This document shows, one piece after another, positions 36,166 to 47,177 of a DNA stretch of 64,000 bases. Made by a program: the position numbers and the translations under genes. The DNA is from Pseudoscleropodium purum. Taxonomy: Eukaryota; Streptophyta; Bryopsida; Hypnales; Brachytheciaceae. The DNA lies in NCBI GenBank assembly GCA_963969395.1, contig OZ017797.1, positions 36,642,001-36,706,000 on the forward strand, in the 5' to 3' direction. The notes under the pieces were generated by a model. It did not search any database. It was not told the origin of the DNA and was given only the letters and a program-made list of their open reading frames with translations. Numbering within the stretch: the first letter of the stretch is position 1; the number at the start of each line of letters is the position of its first letter.

Positions 36166-36460
36166 AAGAAGTTCCCTTTTCACAACAAAACTTGGAGGAT
36201 GAATAGTTGCACTTCTGTCCTGTATAGAGGAATTCTGTGTCATCCATCAAACACTACCTCCATCCAGTGGAAATCTTTAACCCTCAAAGAACAAGCTGGT
36301 GATTGTGGAAATCATCCCTTTCAATTCGGCTTAAAAAAATCAAGACGGCACTCATTGGAAGTCAAACTATTGTACAAGGCCTCCCTTTTCACGTGAAATT
36401 TTGAGAATGAATAGTTGCACCTTTGTCCTACATAGAAGGATTCTTTGACATTCAAAATGT
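36128..36460. repeat. Dispersed repeat family C, two direct copies
   Basis: The block CATTGGAAGTCAAACTATTG, then CTCCCTTTTCAC, GAATGAATAGTTGCAC and TTTGTCCTACATAGAAGGATTCT occurs at 36136-36240 and again at 36352-36450, offset about 210 bases. A related third copy is at 58940-59050 (GAGGTCAAACTATTGTGCAA). Confidence 0.75.
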
Positions 36461-36828
36461 ACAACAAACAATGTGGCATCTTTGAAGGATTAAACTCTAA
36501 AATAAGGTAGTGTATGTTTTCTTTTGAAGGGGAATTGGAGGGAGGGGGGTTGATCAACAGCTATATAAAATTCTTTGGTTGCAAAATTTGGTAATAGATT
36601 CCTTTGTTTTTTATGGATGAAATTGTTCAATTGCTATAAAATTTAGGGATAATATCACTTTATTTTAGATGAATTTGTATACTTTTGGATGAATATATGT
36701 GTTTTCGTCCATATTATATATTTCATTTATTTTGATGAATTTAGAGAGCTTCAATTTTGTACTTGAGATTGTTTTCTTTAGTGCCTAAAAACAATGCCCC
36801 CTTAGGAAAATGAAGCTCACTTGGTACC

Positions 36829-37500
36829 CAATTAACCCCTGAAGGACAAGCATGTTATTTTTGGCCATATAGCAATTTTGGGCAAGTACTTGTGAGTGTA
36901 AATTTGCATATTTTAGACTAAAATTATACTAGAAGGCATGGACAAAGAATATCTTTCATATGCACTAAATTTCATGACATTTGGAAATAAGAATCAAAAG
37001 TTATTGAATAATATGTTGTTTGTTATTCAACTCAAGCAATCTTGGTAGATTAAAAAAAAAAAAATTTCAAAAACAAAAATTTGAAATTGGTTTCCTAGAG
37101 ATATACATGGAAAGCTTTGAATCATTTCATTTCGATCATTGAGTCAAAAGTTATGAGGATTTTTAGTTTACAGGCAATTATGGATTCTCTAGTATCCTAA
37201 AATAAACTTTGCAGTTGTTTATTTAACTCAATTTTCAATATTTTTTGGAAAAAAATTATAGGATGTGTATCGTTTGTTACAACATTACAACCATGGGGAT
37301 TGACATTTTTCAATTCCATAATTAAATTCTTAACAATTTAGTATTTTGAATCATTCACTACTTATTTCTGCTTACAATTTTTTTCCTATATGTTGTACAA
37401 TTCCAAATGATTTGAAAAATTTAAAGCATTTAGCGAATTTGTCTAGGAAAAAGAATGCAAAGTAGCACCACTATTTGGGACATTTTTTCATAGAAAAGTG
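36829..37500. repeat. Dispersed repeat family A, copy 3 (inverted relative to copies 1 and 2)
   Basis: The copy starts with TTAACCCCTGAAGGACAAGC and runs through blocks that are reverse complements of copy 1, for example TAATTAAATTCTTAACAATT and ATTTAACTCAATTTTC. The TTAACCCCT terminus is shared with the other copies when read on the appropriate strand. No open frame. Confidence 0.7.
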
Positions 37501-40500
37501 AGCTTGTGAAGTGTAGCTGCCCTTATTTGGGGGGGGAGTCAAAAAATTATTTTAGTGAATTTGAATGCTTATATCTTGTAATTCACACTATGGAAATTTC
37601 TGAAATTTTTATCACATGTTCTCAAGTCAGCATACTACAAGATCTTAAAATTATACATGTCACAAAAAGTTTTTTTTCCAAAATTTGATACTTGTATTAG
37701 AAATGCCATTTTTCAAGTGTTTTGAAGGAAATCACAATCAATGAACTTAAGAGGTTGAAATAGGAATTTGATTTAGAAGCCTAAATGGACACCAACTTAG
37801 TGTCCCTATTGACATGTAGGATTAATCAAGTTCACTTTTGGTAGCTTGGTGCCCCAAGACCTCTCTATTGGTGCCACTTGCCAACTATGCAATGGCAATT
37901 TGGTAGTGATTGGAAAGGTCAGTGCCAAATATGCAACACTTACAATTTGGACTATGAAACATTGCTAGAACGTAGATGTTGATGACATGAGATGTATACA
38001 ATCAAAAACATGAGAACCTAGTGTCTTTACATCTACCAAAACTACTTTACAATTTCATAGTTTAATTGTACAATGTCCAAATAATGCATAGTGAAGTGCA
38101 TTCAAATCCTCTAAGATCTATTTATTACTTGATAAGATCATATATTAAAATAACTCTACTTATATTTAATAATTAACAATAATTTGAGTTGCTATTGGTA
38201 TCGCTTATGGGTAAATCTAATCCAAATGGAATGAATCATTATTTTTCATGTAGATGCAAATGTTTTTTATTTTAATAAATAAATAAATAAAAATTATTCT
38301 ATATTTTTTATTTTTTTATTATATTGCCCAAACTCTATTGCTAAAGTAGAATTGAGGTTCAAAAGTGCTCAAGCTCTAAAATCACACACCTCCTCAAAAC
38401 AATGTACACTATTTCTACATGTTTTGTTTTGTTTTGGTACCAGAAATGTACCAAGAGTGTACATTCAAGGAGATGGACCATTATTTCGGAGTCCTATTCC
38501 ATTTCAACTTCAAATATTCATAACTAATTCCACAAAGCTCCTAAAAACATGAAACGACTTGGGTTAGATGCCAATTCCAATTACCTTTCAAGGAAAACTT
38601 ATTGAAAAGTATTTCAAGAAGTTGAACTGAACCTGTCCAAATTTAGGCTGAGGTGGCCAAGAGTTGCCAAGAGCGACTGTACTCATTTGTCTGTTTTTCT
38701 CTCTGAAACGACTGAGCAACTGCAACTGCCTGGCTTGACCTGACTTATCTTTGAAAGTGATTATATTCCATGTGTTTCAAAAAAACGAAAAGATCCCCTT
38801 TTCAATGGATATTGTCCATGTGTTTCAAGAAAAAAAAAAAAGCAATTATATTTTTTGGGGGAAAGAAATCGGAAAGCCAGATGGACGACCTTGGAAAAGT
38901 TGGCCAAGGACACGTGGCAACAGAAGACAGGCTGATATCTTTTCTGCACCTGGGTTCATGTCCTTGGCAGGACTGAGCCAGGACAACTTGATCCCCTGTT
39001 CCTGTGGATAAGAAAATGACGGTAGTCGATCTCATCCGGGCTTGTGGACGGTGCCACTGCATCAGATGGACCCAAATTGCCCCCCTCTACACTAAATAGT
39101 GAAATTAGGTTGCCCCACACTAATTTCTGGATATTTTACACTATAGGAATGTGTATTGTTATCATAGTGAAGGATGTAGTGATGTTGGAACCACACAGTG
39201 ACAAATGAAACCGAGTACTAATGTGAGCTGTTTTCATTCAAACAACCATACCATAAGCATCAATGGACAAAGTCCAAAAGTGTACATATAGAAGTTGTAG
39301 TGTACAATATATTGCATGTTACCATGGAAGTTTGAAGGAAAAAGTAGTTGTGAGTTGAAAGAAAATCAATTTCAAAGTTAGCCATGTCAAAAACTGAACT
39401 TTGTTCAACATGATTTGGAATTACTTTATTTTTGTCAATTTTTTCTTAGAACTTAGAAAAAACTTTTTGTGCCTTGGCATGTTGGTATACATCATTTCAG
39501 ATTCTTGTATACAAAAATTGAAGGAAATTGACATTTATAGAAATTAAATTATAAACAATTTGACAAACATACAAATGATGTTGGTTCTTACAATATTTGA
39601 TATATTTTTTTTTAATTGAGAGCATGAGACAGCATCATCCATTGTAGAGAGAGTATAGGTTGCAACATGGACCATAGTTATATCTCAATACCCTGGCATT
39701 TGAAATATTTATTGAATTAGATAATGCATTCAATTTATATTTCACAATTGTATAATGCATTTTTAAATTCAATTTCTTTGTCCAGAGATTGGAATTTATA
39801 ATGCATATAATTGATCCAACAAATTCCAAAAAAATAAATTTATCATTGCTAATATCATAAAAAATACTTGCATTCAAAGGCCTAAAATGGTTGTTAGAAA
39901 CCGCAGGAATAGGCCTGTAGTAGCCCTCCCTTGGCTTGAAATCCCTTCTAATGCTCTTTTCATTGAAGAAAAATGGCATGGCCCTTTAGTTGGCCAAAGT
40001 GGAAATCCAATTCCTTGGACCAAGCCTATCTCTCCACCAACCACTCCTTTAATAATTTGAGAGGGAATTGGATTTGGCTTGGATGCAAACCACGGACCTT
40101 AAAGCATCCCCACCTATTTGGCATTTTCAATGATTAGTTCTTCGAGGCTAGCAAATCTACCCCATCTGTCTAGCATTCTAGATGATTGGTTGAGTAGCCC
40201 AGCAAAGTAGGACATGGTTGGCAAAAGAACGTATTCTAAAAACCAAGAGGTAGCTTGCAAATGGCTTGCATAATATAATAAGCCACAAACTAATTCGCAC
40301 TTTCCCACTATATGAGGGAGTTAAGGGAGTTACTAAATTGAAATTAGTTGGACCACCATTTTAGAGCTTCCAATTCCAGATCTCTTCCATCTTAATCTGC
40401 AAATTAATTACTCTTCGACTTTTAAAGAGGCTATAGATGGGGCACAACGTACCACCCAGCTTGCAAAACAGATGGCCCTATTTTTTGCAAGCCAAAAAAC

Positions 40501-42640
40501 CACTACATTTTGCTAGATGGATGGTGATGCTCTTAGTATTAGCACGTAGTGAGCTCTCTTGATTCATGAAAGTTGAGTATCTACACGTATGAGTAGATTC
40601 AAGCATAATGTTCAAACAGGTCCTGATAAATTCCAACTTTTTTTTTAACAAATGGAAAGAACCTTTGCATTAAAAAAAATCCAACTTTGGGTTGATACCG
40701 TCATCCGTCTTCAGAGAGGCAATCCGGAAAATATGCCATTCCAGAATGTCCCCCACTGACTCCGGTTGGGGGTTCCACTGATTGTCGGACAAGCAGAAAA
40801 AGGGACTGAATGATCTTCGTTGGAGTGACTGATTTAAGCTTTTTTTTCATCCATATTAGCATGCCTTCTGTCGTTGCCACAATATAATATAACACAAAAA
40901 TATTATTTATCACCTAATAGATGGATTGAAAAATTGTAATGTTTGATCAAGAGGGTGTGAAAATTGTAAAAATGATTTGAAATCTTTCAATCCTCTTTTT
41001 TTTTATGTCAAATCTAAAAATTGAGGTCATGAAAAAATATAAAGGTAGTGGACATAACATGCATCATCATAATCCATTTACGACTTCTCAAATTCTACTC
41101 TAAATTTTTTCTTTAAATGAATTTTCAATGTGATGTTTTTGCTAAGATCCAATGTATTTGAGACTCATCTCCTAAAGTCTCTAATACTAACAAAATCAAG
41201 ATTTGCAATGAACATCCTTGTAAAAAAATTTCAATAGAAAAATCATAAGTGATGTTTAAAATAGACTTTGATGGGTATTTATTATTCAACTTTAAAATAA
41301 AAATAGTACTTTGATTTGATTTAACATCCAAGTTTATTTGACACCAAAATATGGTGCTTTTGGCATTTAGGGGTAATTTACATAAATCTATATTTAGGAA
41401 TGTCCTAAATTTAGAATTTTATGTAAATTTGTATATAATTTTTCATGCAGGATCATGTCAATTTCACAAATTTTTGGCCAATTTTGCAAGCTATCAATGA
41501 ACATCATAGTAACCACCACTAGACTTTTTGTACTCAAATTACATAGGTTAAGGTTTTCTACTATATTTTCATAAAAATACATTGAAATGGTATATTTATC
41601 ATTTTTAATATGTGTGGAAATTTTTGTGTTATCCCTATCACTTGAGAAAAATAATTTGTATGTTTCCTCAAGTGCTTCATGATTTTTTATGGAGGTTCTA
41701 AATCAATTCATAGATGAATGGGGAAAAAAAAATGATGATTTTATATCAAGATTGGTTTTAATTAATTATTTATTTTTTTCTAAAAAATCTCCAAATCTAT
41801 ACCACAGACTCATTGAGGTTAAAGCAAAAATTATTTTTATGCATTTTTCATCCCCAATTAGCAATTTTGTCTCCATTTTTTTATAAACTTTGAAAAGAAA
41901 ATGGGCAGAACAAAACTATTTTGTAGATGCCTAAAATATAAAATGTCTACATATATTATATGTCAAAGATTTACAAAACCATGTTGGTCACATTATTGAA
42001 GAATAAACAAAAATTGCATTTTCAATATAGTTACTTAAATGTATTTCATTCCTTTCTGATATCTATAGAGCATTCAAAGACACTTATAATCCACTCAACC
42101 GACCCAAGACTTTGGGAAGATTATCTCCTAAATGCTTGACCCTAATATAGTGAAAACACCTTTGAAAATTTATAAAAATAATAATTGTAACCCCTTTAAT
42201 ATATCTATATCATTGATTTAAGTATAGCATTCTTTCTTCTATCCATTGAGATACTACATTATTTTTCTTGTCATTGAATATGACATATATTTGAATTTCT
42301 TAGATACTTTCTTTAAGTTTCAACAACATAAATTGGATGACATGCACTTTTCATAATAATCATCATTCATTTAGTAGTTGATTGAGCACTTAGAGTTTTC
42401 ATAATGTCCAATTGTTAGGGTCAATATTCCCTATCAAATAATTAATTAAAGTTAGCAAATGTGATTTGACAAATGCTTAACAATAAAAAGATTCATTCCC
42501 CCCTTCAAAATAATAAATAAGTAAATAATATCTTACAAATTCTAGCATTACTTTTTAGAAATATTTTTTGCCGATCCTAACCACTGAGCACAATAATAGA
42601 TGAATGATGAAGAAATGGATGAATGGCACCCTATCCGTCA
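37501..42640. other. Long intergenic region, no gene seen
   Basis: Mostly AT-rich. A slightly GC-richer patch at about 38640-39070 has overlapping short frames without splice or family support. An interior A/T-rich segment at 41680-41885 is open by chance. No RNA gene was recognised. Confidence 0.45.
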
Positions 42641-43161
42641 AAAATGAAAAAAGGGTCTGTTTTCAACTGAAACTGTTCGTCTCGCCTTGGGTTTTGGGTT
42701 TTAGGTTTTGCACATGCCTCGATGAGTTGTGAATTGCTGCAGGAATGTTCTGATGTTTGTATTTCAATTCTGGAAGAGTGGTTGTTTATCATCTTCAGAT
42801 TTCGACCGTAAGTGGACCGTAAACTCGTCAATTATTGTAGCAAGGCAGTGCTGTTCAGTTCAGTTGCTTGCAGACGGAGTCAATTTCATCACCAATTTCT
42901 TATTTTGGTTACGAGAGGTGACGGTGGTGTCCACTTGCTGCTTTCTTAACTTCCCGTTTGTGAAGTTTTCAGTGCCGAATTCACGTGAATTTTTCTTAAT
43001 TTTGCCAATTAGGTTTTTGGAGGCAAGTTTTGGAAGTGTTGATTGTTTTTGAATTGGGTTAGAATATCTTCAAGTGAGCTGAAGGTGTTTTAGGTGTATC
43101 GAAATGGAGCATGTTGACAAAAACCCTGGATGCTTTGGCTAGTTTACCTGGGATGAAAATC

Positions 43162-43173
43162 TAGGGTTTAGGG
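43162..43173. promoter_or_regulatory. Telo-box (TAGGGTTTAGGG) upstream of the small two-exon gene
   Basis: The reverse orientation of AAACCCTAA lies 43 bases before the start codon at 43216. It is either just upstream of transcription or in the 5' untranslated region. The function is inferred from position. Confidence 0.5.
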
Positions 43174-43215
43174 CAACTCATTAGGTTTTTGTGCGCGGTT
43201 GCAGAAGAGCTTCAA

Positions 43216-43884
43216 ATGGTGTCACGAAACGCAATCTTGGCCTCAGGGCTCGTGGCATTTGCGACCGCAGGTCTCTTGTTCCCTGTTGTGTTAAGGTAAT
43301 GGAGTCTTTTCCTCGAAACACCGCTTTTGTTTTGCAAATACTTTGCGTTGAACGTAATGTTTTGAAACCGACTTTGATTGTTTCGCCGCTTTTAGCGCTG
43401 GGCTTAATTCTTGTTATTGAACTGGTCTAAACAATGTCGTTGTTAGCAAACGAAAGAGGTTTCCAGTCCCTTATAGAATGCGTCATTTGGTTGCGCAATG
43501 CAGAAGTTATGATGATTCAACATTTTACGGTAGATGGTTTAGGAGTGACTGTTGAGAAGACGTTAGATGGTCTACGTCCTTTTGATCCGTTGCCTTAAAG
43601 AATTCACGTGGGGAGAATGTGTGTCCCTACCTTAAACATATTCTTGCATTGTTATGCAATTGTTTGTATATCTAGTGTTGTAAAGCCCTAATCCGGTTGC
43701 ATAATTCTAGTCCTCAATTTGCTGATGAAAACTGCCATATTGTGTATGGTACAGCAAGATGCAATCGAAGCCCATCATCGACTCCAGTAAACCTCTGTCG
43801 CCAGGAGCCATTATGAGGGGTCCCTACATTAACGCCGGCTCTCGTGATATTGGTCCGGACCCGACGCCTCGAAAGCTCAACTAA
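43216..43884 (+). CDS. Small conserved plant membrane-anchored protein, 69 residues
   Basis: Two exons, 43216-43295 and 43755-43884, join at TTAAG/GTAATG and GGTACAG. An N-terminal segment (NAILASGLVAFATAGLLFPV, residues 5-24) forms one membrane anchor or uncleaved signal. It is followed by a basic turn (RSKMQSKP), a proline-rich piece (IIDSSKPLSPGA) and the well-defined tail FRGPYINTGSRDIGPD-like, here MRGPYINAGSRDIGPDPTP. I recall this architecture as a short uncharacterised protein found across land plants; its function is unknown to me. The exons are too short to stand out as open frames, but phase, splice sites and composition agree. A telo-box lies just upstream. Confidence 0.85.
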
Positions 43885-45720
43885 CTCGATCCCCAGCATA
43901 GTTACTTCGTTTTATACTGGGCGCATACAATCATCGTGCATACGTGGTACGTGATTTTGATTGAGCTTGAGACAATGTTAAGTGCTGTTAATTGTTGCAT
44001 TTCTTCATGGCACAGTAGTTGCTTGGCTTCCCTTTATATTCTGATACGGGTGAACGCAAGTCTCGTAAATTTATCAAAGTATATCCATCAATCTTTAGAG
44101 TAATCTTTTTTTGGATTAGGGATCTTAGTAATCGATGACATGCGATGACATGAACGGAGTGTCTAGGACTTGAATCGAATAGTTCATACATGGCCAAATT
44201 ATATCACCAAAATCAGATCACGTGATGGTCAAGTAATAATTAAAATTGGACAGACAGCAATCGTCATGTAGGGACGTCGTAATTGTGAGCATGTCTCTGA
44301 AGTACCAAATTGAAGTCCAAATTGAAATCCTCATAATTGGGCAATTTTGGACCATCCCCTAGAAGTCATTTGAGTGTCCTTTAGAGGTTAAGGTTAATTG
44401 GTACATGAGGATCTGATGGTTATTGCAAATTTCAAGCAATCGCTTGTGCCTACTTGCGTTCTTGCAGTGTTTAATTTACACAGTGCTCTATGTTGGGCAG
44501 GCTAAGAGTATCGCAGTTACAACAACACTCTGCGGGAGCTTCTTCAGGACTGAACTCTCGGGTCTACTTCACTTCTTAGTTTCTATGCTTATTTAACATG
44601 GAGCAAGCTGCACAGAAGACTCTTTGGCCTTGCGAAATTTAGCAATTAGACAGGTCTTAGTGTTGATTGTTAGGGCAGTGTGGAAGGAAGCTGTCGTCAC
44701 TTTTAATCTATGACTGCATAATTTTGCTTGTTGAGCCCGCCTCCCTGATTAACCAAAGCTATTATTGTGTGAGCTGTCAGTTCATGGTGCATACAAATAT
44801 TGTTCAGATTTCTCTCATTAAGGTGTCGGATTTGTTATCAAATTAGGCACAACACGATTCTTCTTTCTCAAATTTATTGGGTCCCCTTGTAGAGGTTTGG
44901 AACATGGGTCTAAAATCACCTTCTTTAGCGGGTCAGCTTTGATTCCTCCTATTTTGGATGAAGGTGGTCTCAGGTGTGGTCTATTGCTGTTTAATGCCTC
45001 CTTTACAAGTATGAATGTATGGAATACTCTGATATTCTGAAGTGCTTCGTGTTTAGAGATCTTACTGAAGTCTTCATTTTATTGTTAAGTTTATCACAGG
45101 TGAGTTTTATATTGGCAACTGTAGATCGTTGCTGTGTTTCACTGTACTGCAAAAAGTTGTTGCACACTTGCACAGCTATTGATATTGATTCTAAAGCTGT
45201 CCGTGCACTTGAGAATCTGGGAGCGAATGTCGGGACATTCGGCAATTTTGGATGGAAAGTGCGCTATAAATGATTAGAAACACCTTGAGATTCTTTGTCA
45301 TGGGAAATAAGCAACTTTTGTAGGTTCTTTGTGCTTTGCACACTAGGATAATTGCAGTCCATTGGAAGCCAAAGTGGCATGAGTGGACTAGCCAAGTGAC
45401 TCATTCAATGTTATATATTTTGAAGGTTGCAAATGTCTTTAACATTGCAAAAGTCTCTAAATGAATGGGGCCCAACAATGAGTGTCCTTCAAATGAAGGG
45501 GAACCAAAAAATTGATGTTGAAATTGAAAAGGGTGGAACAAAAATGTGACCTTGCACTTCAAGGGCAAGTCTAAAAAGTGAAGGTCAAATGAAGGACTCT
45601 CTAGGATATCAATTTTAAAGCCTCAATTTGGGGATTGTTGTAAATAAGGTATACATGTAGGCAACTAAGGTGGTTGTAGGTGAAAGGAATATACAACAAT
45701 ACATACATCCATACCTTAAG
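43885..45720. other. Intergenic DNA, no further gene identified
   Basis: The first part should contain the 3' untranslated region of the small gene. A frame at 45019-45273 is open but has no supporting features. Confidence 0.45.
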
Positions 45721-46150
45721 ATAAGCTACTTGTTTTGTTTGTTACATTGAGATCTCCTAGATTGTGCATCCCCCGGTTGTGTTCTTCATACCGTCAGAAA
45801 GCTCTTAGTGAGGAAGGATTTATGGGCTTTATTTTGTGGCATTCCAACCTATGATGTGAAAGTTATTGATTTTCAAAGTTTTTATGAATATAAAAATTAG
45901 AAAATTAAGTTGACTTTTAATTTGACTATGGCAACAACATGGGGCATACTAGTCCTTATCTTAAATTAAGCTGTTTGTTTTGTTTGTTTGTTTATTATGG
46001 TGAGATATTTTGAACCATGTGTCTCCTAATCATGTTCTTGATATTGTCAGAAAGCCCTTGGTGAGGAGGGGTGTGCAAGTTTTGTTTCATAGCATTTGAA
46101 CCTATAGTGTAAAAGTTATCAAATTTTGAAGTTTTTATTCAAATTAGAAA
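45721..46150. repeat. Dispersed repeat family B, copies 2 and 3 in tandem
   Basis: Two units, about 45721-45955 and 45961-46150, each carry TTTGTTTG, GAGATCTC/GAGATATT, GTCAGAAAGC, AGTGAGGA/GGTGAGGAGGGGTG and the TTATTGATTTTCAAAG-like end. The unit length is about 240 bases. Compared with copy 1 they have many C-to-T and G-to-A differences. Confidence 0.7.
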
Positions 46151-46767
46151 TGATTAGAGATTATGCATACTCTTAGATTTTTGGTGTTGAAATGAATGCT
46201 TAGATATCTAGGATGAATTAGGTACAAAAATACAAAAGTACAAAGAATAAATTGTATATAGTCCCAAAATGATTGTCTGATGACAAACTTTTCCCAAGAT
46301 TGAGGCAAAATTTGAGAATTTGGTATAGTAATGAATGCAATCAAGTAGATTAACTCTTGATTTGCTTGGTGGTTTACAAAAATGGCAATATCAAGATTGA
46401 AGCATGAATTGCTTGAAGCAAAAATGTTGAAGCTATAGCTTCACATGATAAATCACCCAATGGTTTCCAATTTCCTACAAAAAATGAGTATTGAGTACAA
46501 CAATGCATTGGTTTTCCATCTTGTCTTTGTATCATGTGAAGATTTTTTGAAGGTTGCTTAGAATTAAATTCCTTGTAGGCAACTTGCATACAACTTGTGA
46601 AACTGGAATTGACTATTTCATGAATTGAGTCTTTGTAGAATTGACACTAACTATTTCATGACTTGTACTTTTGTGTAACTAATTTTTTGAAGTGGTGGAC
46701 AATCATTTCTAGACATCTATTTCTGGAATTATGAACAATCATTTTGGGACAAAGAAAGTAGTACAAA

Positions 46768-47022
46768 TTAGAGATCGTTTAAGTCAAGCATTGAGGTCTC
46801 CCGAACCGCAAGGCAATGATCATGCTCATCATAGTCACACCATTCGTACCACCACAAAGCCCACAAAGGAACATGCAGAACACCAGAGGAGAATTTGAAA
46901 AGTAGAAGTCCACTTGAAGAGCAGAATTTGGGTGACTCCCAAGGCATAATGTCAAAAGACATCAATTCAACTCTTGCAATTTCAAACGAAATTACAGTCT
47001 GGTTTGCCTCATCCACATTCAT
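46768..47022 (-). other. Open reading frame of 84 codons downstream of ALDH10, uncertain
   Basis: An ATG at 47022 opens a frame containing QTVISFEIARVELMSFDIMP and SGLLLFKFSSGVLHVPLWAL, ending at 46768. The pattern 'inspect the value in a variable, then SFDI-' is reminiscent of F-box-associated domains, which is weak evidence. It lies about 150 bases past the ALDH10 stop on the same strand, so it may be part of that gene's 3' untranslated region or a relic of another gene. Confidence 0.25.
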
Positions 47023-47177
47023 AGTCAACCCTTATATGTATCTATAGATTCAGATTCGTATGGTATACCGGTAGTAGAACAGTACAGAGTATAATCAAAC
47101 AAGATACTCTGCACAACTTTGCAATCTCTAGGCTGCAAGAGCATAGAGAGAAATAAAATGTCCCCATGTTTGAACTC

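Noticed and set aside
38751..39062. Cluster of frames on both strands near 38.8 kb
   Set aside because: They contain a poly-A tract and local CATGTGTTTCAA duplication; no start context, splice sites or family pattern.
45019..45273. 84-codon frame with a hydrophobic start
   Set aside because: No homologous pattern or exon partners; composition is close to that of the flanks.
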